Source of the DNA: VSJD01 sp041653875
Lineage (GTDB): Bacteria; Verrucomicrobiota; Kiritimatiellia; JAAZAB01
Direction: 5' to 3'
Assembly (NCBI GenBank): GCA_041653875.1
Contig: JBAZEM010000009.1
Coordinates: forward strand, 28,041-92,040
DNA length: 64,000 nt
Below are positions 43,397 to 51,895 of this stretch, in pieces (positions within the stretch are counted from its first letter, which is position 1; every line of letters starts with the position of its first letter). Under the pieces are notes generated by a model. It did no database searches. It was not told the DNA's origin and was given only the letters and a program-made list of their open reading frames with translations. The position numbers were made by a program, and so were the translations under genes.

Positions 43397-44542
43397 ATGC
43401 CCCATCCGCAATTCGACCGCGACAAGTTGATCGTCAAGCCGCTGGGCGAACGCACAAGTAAGCTCGCGATCGAGATCGATCGCGTCCTGCCCGGCGCGGC
43501 GCCCAAAAACATTTCCGGGGCGGCGCAGACAATTGTGCGGGAAACAGCCGAACGCATGCGCCTGGCGCGGCGGGCGGGGCGGGCCGTCATGCTGGCGTTT
43601 GGCGCGCATACGATCAAGAACGGCCTGGCGCCGGTCCTTATCCGCCTGATGGAAGAGGGCTGGCTCACGCACCTGGCGACCAACGGGGCGGGGATCATTC
43701 ATGACTGGGAGTTCGCCTTCCAGGGCCGGAGCGGCGAGGACGTGCGCCGTTATGTGGCCGAGGGCCAGTTCGGCATTTGGCAGGAGACGGGGCGCTACAT
43801 TAACCTGGCGCTGATTGCCGGCGCCTACGAGGGATTAGGCTACGGCGAATCGGTCGGGGCCCTGATCCAGAACGAAGGTTTGGTGGTCCCTTCCACCGAC
43901 GAATTGCGGCGCGTCGCAACGGAAGCCCTGGCCGCCGACTTGTGCGGCGTGGCGCCTTGCGCGAAGCCGGATTTGGCGCGCGCCGCCGCCGCCGTCGATT
44001 TCCTGGCAGCCGCGCGGCATTTTAACCTTCAACCCGGCCCCCTGGCGGTTCCGCATCCCTTCAAATCCTACAGTGTGCAGGCGGCGGCTTATCGCCTGAA
44101 CATTCCGTTCACCGGCCATCCCATGTTCGGGCATGACATCATTTATAATCATCCCATGAACCAGGGCGCGGCCATCGGGCGGACCGCCCAGCGCGATTTT
44201 CTGGCTTTCGCGCACGGGGTCAACAACCTGGATGGCGGTGTGTATCTCTCGGTCGGTTCCGCGGTGATGTCGCCCATGATTTTCGAAAAAGCCTTTGCCA
44301 TGGCCCAGAACCTGCGCCGCCAGGAAGGGCGGGCCATTAAAGACCATTTCATCCTGGTGGTTGACCTGGCCGATGCCGGTTGGGACTGGGGCGCCCAGGG
44401 CGAGCCGCCCATGGATAACCCGGCCTATTATCTGCGCTATTGTAAAACCTTCAGCCGCATGGGCGGCGCCATGCGCTACCTCTCCGCCGATAACCGCGAC
44501 TTCCTGCTGGCGCTGGGCCGCGAATTGACCGGCGCGCCCTGA
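43397..44542 (+). CDS. Deoxyhypusine-synthase-like protein of unknown function
   Basis: 381 residues, soluble. THLATNGAGIIHDWEFAFQG (about residue 93) resembles the NAD-binding GG region of deoxyhypusine/homospermidine synthases, and MLAFGAHTIKNGLAPVLIRLME precedes it. The later segments NIPFTGHPMFGHDIIYNHP and VYLSVGSAVMSP are distinctive but I cannot tie them to a reaction. If the relationship holds it could act on polyamines or another NAD-dependent transfer, which would be interesting next to the carboxyspermidine pathway at 4-9 kb. I am not sure of this assignment. Confidence 0.5.
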   Translation: MPHPQFDRDKLIVKPLGERTSKLAIEIDRVLPGAAPKNISGAAQTIVRETAERMRLARRAGRAVMLAFGAHTIKNGLAPVLIRLMEEGWLTHLATNGAGIIHDWEFAFQGRSGEDVRRYVAEGQFGIWQETGRYINLALIAGAYEGLGYGESVGALIQNEGLVVPSTDELRRVATEALAADLCGVAPCAKPDLARAAAAVDFLAAARHFNLQPGPLAVPHPFKSYSVQAAAYRLNIPFTGHPMFGHDIIYNHPMNQGAAIGRTAQRDFLAFAHGVNNLDGGVYLSVGSAVMSPMIFEKAFAMAQNLRRQEGRAIKDHFILVVDLADAGWDWGAQGEPPMDNPAYYLRYCKTFSRMGGAMRYLSADNRDFLLALGRELTGAP

Positions 44543-44566
44543 TATCCTGGGCGGGCATGGTTCAAA

Positions 44567-45778
44567 CTATGCCTGTTCGGGGTTGGGGCTGGAATCGCCG
44601 CGGCGTTGTTGTTCGATCCACTGCGGGAAATTCTTCCGGAACTCGGTCTTGCGCCGCTCAATCTGCCGTAAAATATCCGGATGTGCCCCCTCCGGTTTCT
44701 TGCCCCAACAGACCTCGATCATGGCCAGGACGTTTTCCAGACGCGAACTGTTGTCGATTTCCGTGGTGGAGCCCAGAAAATAGCCGGTGGGAGCGTCGGC
44801 AACGGCCTTGCGGCAAACCGCGCGGACCTGTTCCGGGCTTCCGTGCGAGAGCAGCTGGCTCATATCGATCCCGCCGGTCAGGAAAATCTTGCCGCCGTAA
44901 AGACGATGCACCTCGCCCACGTCCATGCCGGCCACCGTTTCGAGCGGATTGATCCCGTCGATTCCCGCGGCGATGAGGTCGGGCATTATTTCCATCAAGT
45001 ATCCGTCCGAATGGAACAGGCAGACGATTCCGTGCTCGTGGTAGGCGTCGTTGATCCTTTTCAGGCGCGGAAAAAACTCGCGGCGCAGCCATTCGGGCGA
45101 GTGCAACAAAGTGTTTTTCATTGCGATGTCGCCATAGGTCAGCGCCCAGGGCGAAATTTTGGAATCGGCGATGGCGTGGACGATCGCAACCTCGCGCGCC
45201 GTGGATAATTCCAGATATTCGGAGACAAGCCCGGGTTCGTCGGCGCAAATATAACTGAAAAACTCGATTCCGACCGCGGCGCGCACCGTATCCAAGCCTG
45301 TGCCGCTCTGCCGGAGACAGCAGACCACATGGTCCGCGCCCATCCAGCCGTACAATCGCTCGAAAGCCTGCCTGCTGTTCGCGTCCTCCTGCTTCAGATC
45401 GGTGTTCGCCCGCCACTTGCTCAAAATTTTGTTCTGTGCTTTCAGCCAATCCAGCGCTGTCTCGCAGGAGACAAACGGTTGATGTCCGTGGTGGGTGTCG
45501 GAAAAACGGGCGTATTGGATTAAATCAGGATCGTTCGTCGAATCCAGCAACTGCTTGTATGGACGGCCTGGCGCCTGGCCTACGCCGCGCGCCATGTCCA
45601 GCATGCGGTCCACGGCCTGGGCCTGCGCTTTGGCGCCCGCTTCGCCATAGGGCGCATAGACCCCGCTAAAATATTCGATGCAGTCGTCGTTGAGCATCAG
45701 GTCGTAAAGGGGGACCCGATCCGTTTCTTGATGCTTAAAGGTCGCAAGCGTGCGCTCCAGCTTGGTCATTTTTTTCAT
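44567..45778 (-). CDS. URO-D-like protein (uroporphyrinogen decarboxylase superfamily)
   Basis: 403 residues. LERTLATFKHQETDRVPLYD is the common start of URO-D/MtaA-like proteins, and LFHSDGYLMEIMPDLIAAGIDGINPLE, then GKIFLTGGID (about 270-330), are the superfamily barrel motifs. True HemE conserved arginines at the N-terminus are not evident, so methylcobamide- or corrinoid-linked methyl transfer is more likely than haem synthesis. Good AGGAAGGA ribosome site before the ATG. A paralogue lies upstream at 46076-47200. Confidence 0.82.
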   Translation of the reverse strand: MKKMTKLERTLATFKHQETDRVPLYDLMLNDDCIEYFSGVYAPYGEAGAKAQAQAVDRMLDMARGVGQAPGRPYKQLLDSTNDPDLIQYARFSDTHHGHQPFVSCETALDWLKAQNKILSKWRANTDLKQEDANSRQAFERLYGWMGADHVVCCLRQSGTGLDTVRAAVGIEFFSYICADEPGLVSEYLELSTAREVAIVHAIADSKISPWALTYGDIAMKNTLLHSPEWLRREFFPRLKRINDAYHEHGIVCLFHSDGYLMEIMPDLIAAGIDGINPLETVAGMDVGEVHRLYGGKIFLTGGIDMSQLLSHGSPEQVRAVCRKAVADAPTGYFLGSTTEIDNSSRLENVLAMIEVCWGKKPEGAHPDILRQIERRKTEFRKNFPQWIEQQRRGDSSPNPEQA

Positions 45779-45959
45779 GCAGTCCTTCCTGGTTTAACAT
45801 GGGATTTCGCATTGCGTGCGATCCTGGGCGATATCTAAGGACATGAGATTCCTCGGCTTCGCTCGGAATGACGGACGAAGAGGGAACGATGATTAAATGT
45901 TAATATGGCATCGATCCCGGTTTTGAGTTAATGAAAGCAACTGCCAGAATTCAGAAGTC

Positions 45960-46048
45960 AAAACGGAATGTCCGCCGCGTTCTTTTGTGGCTGATTCTTG
46001 CGTATTTTATTCTGTATCCTGACTCCTGACTACCTGGGTTGTTACCAT
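45960..46048. repeat. Family F repeat, second copy
   Basis: CGGAATGTCCGCCGCGTTCTT, then GCGTATTTTATTCTGTATCCTG and ACTCCTGACTACCTGGGTTGTTAC, matching 34711-34796. The region 45779-45960 upstream of it holds nothing recognisable. Confidence 0.7.
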
Positions 46049-46075
46049 CAATCAATGAATCACTGAATCTCAAAG

Positions 46076-47200
46076 TCACTGAATTGCTCCCCTTCCCATC
46101 AATTTGAGTTTCAGTTCAATGTAATATGTGAAATCCCGGTAGGATATATCCGGGGGGATGGCATGGTCAAGGAAGGGAATGTACCCGCCCTGTTCCAACA
46201 GCGGCGGGATTTTGGCGTAAAGTTCCTTCTCGATGGCCTGCCTGCCTTTGGCGATCTCCATTTTGTCGATTCCGCCGGCCAGGATGAGTTGCTTGCCGAA
46301 CTTTTTGCGCAACTTCAGGGGGTCCATGCCGGAAGCCTGTTCCAGCGGCCAGAGGCAGTTGACGCCCACCTCCAGCCACAGCGGAATCAACGGCATCGGA
46401 TCGCCGTCGCAGTCCAGCCATATGGATTTGACCCCTCCCTTGCGCAGGGCGTCGATGATCCGTTTGTACGGTTTGCGGAAGAAACGGTTGAACAGTTCGG
46501 GCCCGTAAAGCGGACCGCCCTTGCCGGCGCAGTCCTCGAAAAAACTAAAATAATCGAACTGCATGCCCGGCAGGGCGCGCGCCACGAGCTGGAGGAAAAA
46601 ATCCGTGTTGAACTCGATCATTTCCTCCACCAGCGCGGGATCGTCATAGAACATATAGGAGATGTCCTCGGTGCCCACCCAGGACCGCAGTTGGGAATAC
46701 AATCCAAAACTGGCGTTGCCCAGCAGGCAGAGCGGGTAATCTCTTTCTTTCCAAGCGCGCGCCATTTCATCCCAAAGCATCGGGTAACGCACGGGCGCCT
46801 GCGGGTTGTAGCGCTTCTTGACTTCCTGCCAACTGGCGCGGTCGGTCACGGGATGCGCAATGTATTGATCCATGCTCATGCGCGAGCCCCGGACGGTGCC
46901 CTCTTTCAGCGCTTTTGTGACGATGCCGGTTGCATGCCGCGCCGTGACATACTCCGCGGTCTCTTCGAGGACCTGATATTCGAACTCCGGAAGCATGCCC
47001 GTGTTTATCCTGGCGTAGTCGTGGCGGTCAATTTTAAAGAACGGTTCGCCCTGCCAGAAGTTCCAATACATTCGATCGGTGGGAATGCCCTCGTCTATCC
47101 AGCGCTGGATCGTCTGGCCCCAGCAACCTAATTCGTAATTCGGGGTCCAGGAAGTGGTTGCGCCGTCCATTATTTTCAAGAAACATTCACGGTGTGTCAT
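46076..47200 (-). CDS. Second URO-D-like protein
   Basis: 374 residues. THRECFLKIMDGATTSWTPNYELG at the start, SIWLDCDGDPMPLIPLWLEVGVNCLWPLE (about 255) and ILAGGIDKMEIAKG (about 295) are URO-D-superfamily motifs. Same family as the protein at 44567 but clearly divergent. ATG 47200 is preceded by AGGAAAGG; the open frame to 47248 is not conserved. Families of such paralogues are typical of Lentisphaerae/Kiritimatiellae-type genomes, where their substrates are mostly unknown. Confidence 0.8.
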   Translation of the reverse strand: MTHRECFLKIMDGATTSWTPNYELGCWGQTIQRWIDEGIPTDRMYWNFWQGEPFFKIDRHDYARINTGMLPEFEYQVLEETAEYVTARHATGIVTKALKEGTVRGSRMSMDQYIAHPVTDRASWQEVKKRYNPQAPVRYPMLWDEMARAWKERDYPLCLLGNASFGLYSQLRSWVGTEDISYMFYDDPALVEEMIEFNTDFFLQLVARALPGMQFDYFSFFEDCAGKGGPLYGPELFNRFFRKPYKRIIDALRKGGVKSIWLDCDGDPMPLIPLWLEVGVNCLWPLEQASGMDPLKLRKKFGKQLILAGGIDKMEIAKGRQAIEKELYAKIPPLLEQGGYIPFLDHAIPPDISYRDFTYYIELKLKLMGRGAIQ

Positions 47201-47356
47201 CGCGGTTCGCCTTTCCTGCATGCATTTGTTTGGGCTGCGGAGGAACATGTTTGTTCTTTTCCGCTGGAAAACTCGTGCTTATTTAAACTTATAATTTGGA
47301 AAATGCGAGAATAAAAGTTTCCAGATTCAGCCGAATCCCGCTGGCCGGCCGGAAAT

Positions 47357-47575
47357 ATGACGGAATACATTGGGCAGGCTCCCCAACGGTGGCTCGAACA
47401 AACCCGCCTGAATCGCGCCCGGGATATGCTGCTGACCACGGAGTTGCCCGTCAAGCTGGTCGCCGCCGCCTGCGGTTACAATGACCAGCGCCATTTTGCG
47501 ACGCGCTTCCGGATATCCTTCGGATTGACTCCCACCCGATGCCGGCGGAAGACGGGGTGGAGAAGGCCGGCCTGA
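47357..47575 (+). pseudogene. AraC-family regulator, C-terminal remnant
   Basis: About 60 residues of the AraC HTH domain: APQRWLEQTRLNRARDMLL, then VKLVAAACGYNDQRHFATRF and SFGLTP, i.e. the end of the first HTH and the second HTH. The sensor domain and the first helices are absent, and no in-frame continuation upstream is family-like. It is divergent from the URO-D-like gene and may once have regulated it. Confidence 0.65.
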
Positions 47576-47590
47576 AAACCATCGTAATAG

Positions 47591-48718
47591 TCAGTTCCAC
47601 ACGCCGGGAATTGTCTTGCCGCAGGCCTTGCAGGCGCCTTTGACGATATTGTTTTCCAGGATGCGATATTCGTAGCGGCGAATAAGTATGGCTTGGCAAT
47701 ATGGGCAGACAGTGTTCTGGGCTTCCTCGCCGGACAGGTTGCCGATATAGACAAAGCGGCATCCTTCGGCCTGCGCTATCCGGCGCGCGCGCCGCAGGGT
47801 GTCGGGCGGGGTGGGGGGGATGTTCTTGATTTTGTACATCGGCTGATACCGGGAGAAATGAAGCGGCACGTCCGGCCCCAAGTCCTGCACAATCCAGGCC
47901 GTCATGCGCTTGATCTCGTCGGAGCTGTCGTTCAAGGTGGGAATGATGAGCACGACGATTTCATACCATACGCCGGACTTTGCCAGGAGCTTGAGCGTAT
48001 TCCGAACCGGCGCAAGATAGCCGTCACAGATATCCCGGTAAAACGTGGGGGTAAAAGCCTTGAAATCGATTTTAATGGCCTTGATCAGAGGAAGCAGGGT
48101 ATTTAAAGCTTCGGCGGCGATAAAGCCGTTGCTGACCACGACACTCTCCTTGCCCCGCGCCTTGCCGGCCCTGGCGCAATCGGACATGTATTCGAAGAAG
48201 ATGGTGGGTTCGGTGTAAGTATAGGCAATCGTCCGCGCACCGGACTCCGCCGCCTGTTGCGCGATTGCCTCGGGGGATCGATAAGGCGGCCGGATATCGT
48301 TGGGGCCGGCTTGCGCAATATCCCAGTTCTGGCAGAACTTGCAGGCCATGTTGCAGCCTACCGTGGCGATGGAAAACGCCTGACTGCCCGGATATACGTG
48401 AAAAAACGGCTTCTTTTCGATCGGGTCGGTGTGGATGGCGCAAGGCCGGCCATAGACCAGCGAATAGTAGCGTCCGCCGCGGTTCGCGCGGACGCGGCAA
48501 TAGCCGTGGTGCGTGTCGCCCACCACGCACCCGCGCGGGCACAGTTTGCAACGCACCTTGCCGCCGGCCAGCGGCTCATAAAACGAGGCCTCGTGCAATT
48601 CCTCATCGGCCGGCGCCGCGCCCGCCAGGGTGTTTGCCAGCATACAGCCGGCCACACCCGCTCCCATGCAACCCAGGAATTCCCGCCGCGAGATACCGGA
48701 GCATATGGAGGTATTCAT
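47591..48718 (-). CDS. amrS: AmmeMemoRadiSam system radical SAM enzyme with Tat signal
   Basis: 375 residues. N-terminal twin-arginine signal SRREFLGCMGAGVAG (residues 10-24). Cysteine block CKLCPRGC (about 57), radical SAM cluster GCNMACKFCQNWD (CX3CX2C, about 121), and C-terminal CPYC...CKAC zinc-like pair (about 337 and 367). This is the AmrS/PflA-like member of the AmmeMemoRadiSam set; the Memo-like partner is at 3163. A Tat signal implies folding with its cluster in the cytoplasm before export. Reaction unknown. Confidence 0.9.
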   Translation of the reverse strand: MNTSICSGISRREFLGCMGAGVAGCMLANTLAGAAPADEELHEASFYEPLAGGKVRCKLCPRGCVVGDTHHGYCRVRANRGGRYYSLVYGRPCAIHTDPIEKKPFFHVYPGSQAFSIATVGCNMACKFCQNWDIAQAGPNDIRPPYRSPEAIAQQAAESGARTIAYTYTEPTIFFEYMSDCARAGKARGKESVVVSNGFIAAEALNTLLPLIKAIKIDFKAFTPTFYRDICDGYLAPVRNTLKLLAKSGVWYEIVVLIIPTLNDSSDEIKRMTAWIVQDLGPDVPLHFSRYQPMYKIKNIPPTPPDTLRRARRIAQAEGCRFVYIGNLSGEEAQNTVCPYCQAILIRRYEYRILENNIVKGACKACGKTIPGVWN

Positions 48719-48838
48719 GATATAAGAATTAATATTTTTGACAGGATTAACAGGATTCTGTTTTTACCGAAGAAATCCCGGTAGAGCAAAAAACACTGGT
48801 TTTACCAACAGTCTGCGGTCCACAGCCTACAGCCTGAT

Positions 48839-49804
48839 TTATAATATTTCCACGCGGCGAAACGACAGCACGCCCAGGGCGAGCGCCGCGACGGCGTATA
48901 GTCCCGCATAGCCGGCGCTTGCGGCCACGTAGCCCCACGGGATATTGCCGCCGCCGGAAAGCGCATCTACGATCCAGAAATCCTGCCAGTTCGGCAACAG
49001 CCGGTAAATCGAAGCGGCCCACCAGGACGTCGCGGCGGCGGCGCGTAACAAATAATCCGACACCAAGCCCAGAAAAAACACAGCCGCACAGGCCGATGTG
49101 CTTAGGACCGGCGGCAGGCGTGTGGAGAGGCTGACTGCCAGGGCCGCCAAAACCATGACGGCCAGACTGACTAAGATGCCGGCTGGAACCATTTGCCACG
49201 CCATCAGACTGCCGAATCGAACCGCGTGGCCGTTCGGGTCTATCCAGGCGGCCGCGACGAACGCCACCATCAGGCACGGCAAAAGTCCGATAAACGCTTG
49301 CGAGACGAACTGGCGCCGGAACATGAAATTGGATATCGCCGCATATCCGAACGCAATCGACACGGCTGCCAGAAATAATGCCCCGATCCTTCCGTCCGTT
49401 TGCATGCCCGGCAGGACCATGCGCAGGCTCAGCAATCCGGCCAGCAGGGTCGTGGCGCAGAACAGCAGGAGGACCATCAGCACGCCTATATAGGTGGATA
49501 TAAAATACAAACTGCGGGAAACCGGTTTGCACAGAACCGTGGCGGCGGTGCCCCGCTTGATTTCAGCGTAAATCGTGGCCGCGGCCGCCGCGCCGGCCAC
49601 CAGCAGGCCAAAGACCAGATTCAGCGCCAGGGCCCCATCGCGAACCAAACGCGCCTCTTCCCCAAAAGCGAAAACCGCGGTCGATGGCAATAACCCGATC
49701 AGGACAACAGCGGTAGTGGTCAACAACAGGATCACCGGTTGCCGGATAATGTCCCGCACCGTGTTGGTCGCAAGCGTCCCGGCCTGGAGCAGAATGGTTC
49801 GCAT
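48839..49804 (-). CDS. ABC-2-type transporter permease
   Basis: 321 residues with six to eight hydrophobic segments. The first is preceded by NTVRDIIRQPVILLL, and AEIKRGTAATVLCKPVSRSLYFISTY is the typical amphipathic coupling segment of ABC-2 permeases of the NosY/GldF kind. No ATPase gene is adjacent in the window (48.7 and 49.9 kb neighbours are unrelated), so its partner must be elsewhere. Substrate unknown. Confidence 0.8.
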   Translation of the reverse strand: MRTILLQAGTLATNTVRDIIRQPVILLLTTTAVVLIGLLPSTAVFAFGEEARLVRDGALALNLVFGLLVAGAAAAATIYAEIKRGTAATVLCKPVSRSLYFISTYIGVLMVLLLFCATTLLAGLLSLRMVLPGMQTDGRIGALFLAAVSIAFGYAAISNFMFRRQFVSQAFIGLLPCLMVAFVAAAWIDPNGHAVRFGSLMAWQMVPAGILVSLAVMVLAALAVSLSTRLPPVLSTSACAAVFFLGLVSDYLLRAAAATSWWAASIYRLLPNWQDFWIVDALSGGGNIPWGYVAASAGYAGLYAVAALALGVLSFRRVEIL

Positions 49805-49824
49805 GGCTTTATCGCTTTCCGCTT

Positions 49825-49876
49825 TTCATTCGAAATTGGACGTTCGGCGTTGGACGTTGGGCGTTTGCTGCTTGTT
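49825..49876. repeat. GTTGGACGTTGGGCG oligomer tract
   Basis: CGAAATTGGACGTTCGGCGTTGG and following units are the reverse complement of the CATCCAACATCCAAC tract that encodes the C-terminus of the GT39 protein at 32475-32517. Confidence 0.6.
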
Positions 49877-49883
49877 CGGTTCG

Positions 49884-50615
49884 TCATCCGCCATCCGTCT
49901 TAGATCCGCCGCCCCACAGACGCCGATAGCAAATGGCCTTGGCTTTCCAAGCCGCCACCATGGTCAGGGAACAAGGCAGGGTGGTGGCCACATAAAGCCA
50001 GATGGGGACACGGTTAATTGTCAGCCAGATTTCCTCGGCAAACACCGTATTATAACGTATGGACGCTACCAGCGCAAATAACATGCCGATCAGAAAAGGC
50101 GCGATCATCAGGATAACGACGCCAAACGCAAAGACCTGGGACTCAACCCGCCCGCCCCGCTCCTCGAACAGGCCGAAGGTTTCGGCGGCCAGCAGATTGA
50201 CCAGCAAAAGAATCCCCATGCCGGAAAGAAGCAGGCCAAGGACATTGATCAGAAACAAATTCTCGTAGGGCATGACTCGCCACCAGACGATAAACGGGGC
50301 AAAATATATAACCAGAAAAGCCAGTCCCAAGGCCAGCCGGGTGTGCCGCCGCCAGATTCGTCCGGCGGGGCCGGCCGACTGCAAGAGCCACAATCCCCAT
50401 CCGATAAGTCCCGCGCCCAGCACGTAGGCGGGGATGCGAATGCCATGAAAGACTTCTAAGCCGGACTGGCTCAGAAACAGGCCGATCATGAAAAGAACAC
50501 CCCAGAAAATACGCGAAAACCCCTTGGCCAAACATAGGATTTGCGCCGGTGTCAGAGGATTGACGTTTAACCGTACGTCGTTGTTTTTATCTAACGGAAC
50601 TTCGGTGGAATCCAT
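49884..50615 (-). CDS. Polytopic membrane protein of unknown function
   Basis: 243 residues from ATG 50615, with a GAGGAGAGG ribosome site. About six hydrophobic helices (for example FWGVLFMIGLFLSQSG, LALGLAFLVIYFAPFIVWW, NVLGLLLSGMGILLLVNLLA). A charged N-terminus of about 30 residues is cytosolic. It precedes the ABC-2 permease on the same strand, so the two may act together. I do not recognise the family. Confidence 0.7.
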   Translation of the reverse strand: MDSTEVPLDKNNDVRLNVNPLTPAQILCLAKGFSRIFWGVLFMIGLFLSQSGLEVFHGIRIPAYVLGAGLIGWGLWLLQSAGPAGRIWRRHTRLALGLAFLVIYFAPFIVWWRVMPYENLFLINVLGLLLSGMGILLLVNLLAAETFGLFEERGGRVESQVFAFGVVILMIAPFLIGMLFALVASIRYNTVFAEEIWLTINRVPIWLYVATTLPCSLTMVAAWKAKAICYRRLWGGGSKTDGG

Positions 50616-50965
50616 CCTCTCCTCGCGCTCATGTATTGCCGACAGACTTGTTTTGCAATGTAGCACGCCTTGGTCGGTCTGGCCATAACATTAGCACCTT
50701 AAACGTTGGGAACCACCATAAAAACAAGAAAATGTAAAAACAAGATGGGTTCACCACGGAGCAGGCATTGAGAAAGGCTCCAGCTCCTTGATCTCCTTCC
50801 CGTTTTACACGGAGTGTTGCGCGCATTTGGCGCGGGACGTTGCGCCCTGCGCCAAATGCGCGCAACGATTGGTCGGAAGAGAGCATGGGAGGAGGAATCC
50901 TGTCGCCGTATCCCGGCGCCTTCGTGGTGAGGCTTGTTTTCTTTAGGTTGCAGGCATAGCCCAGG
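50616..50965. other. Intergenic region with a long perfect hairpin
   Basis: No gene. Contains TTCACCACGGAG (about 50751) and CTTCGTGGTGAGG (about 50922), a pair of near-complementary motifs, and the hairpin at 50816-50866. Confidence 0.5.
50816..50866. repeat. Perfect 18-bp inverted repeat
   Basis: Arms GTTGCGCGCATTTGGCGC and GCGCCAAATGCGCGCAAC around a 15-base loop that itself contains GTTGCGCC. No T tail, so not a simple terminator. Confidence 0.8.
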
Positions 50966-51721
50966 TCAGGACGGAATTAACCGCCGGTGGCGGAGCGCTT
51001 CCAATTCTTGTCGCAGGGGTCTCCAGTATGCCGCGTCCCGGGCGCGCTCCGCAAATTCTTCCTCCTGCAGCGCCTTCGCCAGGTTGGCTTCCTGTCCCGG
51101 ACGCGCCAGTCGCAACAGAGCGCGTTTCCGGGACGTTTGCGCGGTTTGCCGCGGAAAGGCGGCGGCCAAGGCGACGAGCCGCTCCGGCGTTCGGGATTCC
51201 AACAGCCAAAAGCGAATGCGCTCCGGGGAAGGCGCATGCTGGAATTGCCGATAATGGGCCTCGACCAGGCGGCGGATCATGGGCCAATCCTTGTCGCGTT
51301 GGGTCTTCTTGGCGGCCACCAGATCGTTCGGCGCCAGGAGGTCGTGCCGCTCGCCGTCCGTGGTTGCGATGGTTGTCCGCCGCCGCCAGAGTGTTTCGAA
51401 TGGCGCCACGCCGCGCAGGGTCGCCATGATGTCCAGACGGAGTCCGTCCGCTTCGTCAAGATGACAGCGGAAGTGAACGGCATGTCCTTTGCGGAGCCAC
51501 CGTTTCGACAAGGGCGGCACGGCGATGGGTTCTGCGCGCAACCGTCGCAAGGCGATGCGCAGGCGGCGCAGGTTTGTGGGCGACAGGGCGATGACGATAT
51601 CCGTGTCCCGGCTAAATTCGGCCGCGCCGTAAAATATGCAGGCCTGTCCGCCCATGAGCAGAAATCTTACCCGGCAGGTACGCAGTATTGAAAGGACTTT
51701 GCGAATCGGGTTCGGGGTCAA
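50966..51721 (-). CDS. Nucleotidyltransferase-fold protein (AbiEii-like)
   Basis: 251 residues. LLMGGQACIFYGAAEFSRDTDIVIAL is the GG...G...DxD active-site pattern of the nucleotidyltransferase superfamily (about residues 20-45). A downstream LLAPNDLVAAKKTQRDKDWPMI supports the AbiEii/MNT-like group that can act as toxins. A small gene overlaps its start by 110 bases. Pairing of such enzymes with a short upstream protein is known from toxin-antitoxin-like loci, but toxicity here is an inference. Confidence 0.8.
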   Translation of the reverse strand: MTPNPIRKVLSILRTCRVRFLLMGGQACIFYGAAEFSRDTDIVIALSPTNLRRLRIALRRLRAEPIAVPPLSKRWLRKGHAVHFRCHLDEADGLRLDIMATLRGVAPFETLWRRRTTIATTDGERHDLLAPNDLVAAKKTQRDKDWPMIRRLVEAHYRQFQHAPSPERIRFWLLESRTPERLVALAAAFPRQTAQTSRKRALLRLARPGQEANLAKALQEEEFAERARDAAYWRPLRQELEALRHRRLIPS

Positions 51722-51848
51722 GCGATCCTCCGGCTTCCCTGTAGAATGCCCACAATCGGTCGGTGGCGGCCCAGCGCTGTTGCGGTGTCATGGATGCCCA
51801 TTCCAGCCATTCGTCCGATTCGTGCGGCGGTTCATATTTCCTTGGCAT
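51612..51848 (-). CDS. Small partner of the nucleotidyltransferase
   Basis: 78 residues. EWLEWASMTPQQRWAATDRLWAFY and GGSLDPEPDSQSPF are recurring motifs in small proteins encoded before nucleotidyltransferases. The last 35 or so codons overlap the first codons of the next gene in another frame, so only the first half may be constrained. Probable antitoxin or chaperone; unproven. Confidence 0.65.
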   Translation of the reverse strand: MPRKYEPPHESDEWLEWASMTPQQRWAATDRLWAFYREAGGSLDPEPDSQSPFNTAYLPGKISAHGRTGLHILRRGRI

Positions 51849-51895
51849 GGCGGTAGCATCGCATATCCTGGCCGCAATTCAAGTTCAATGTGATC

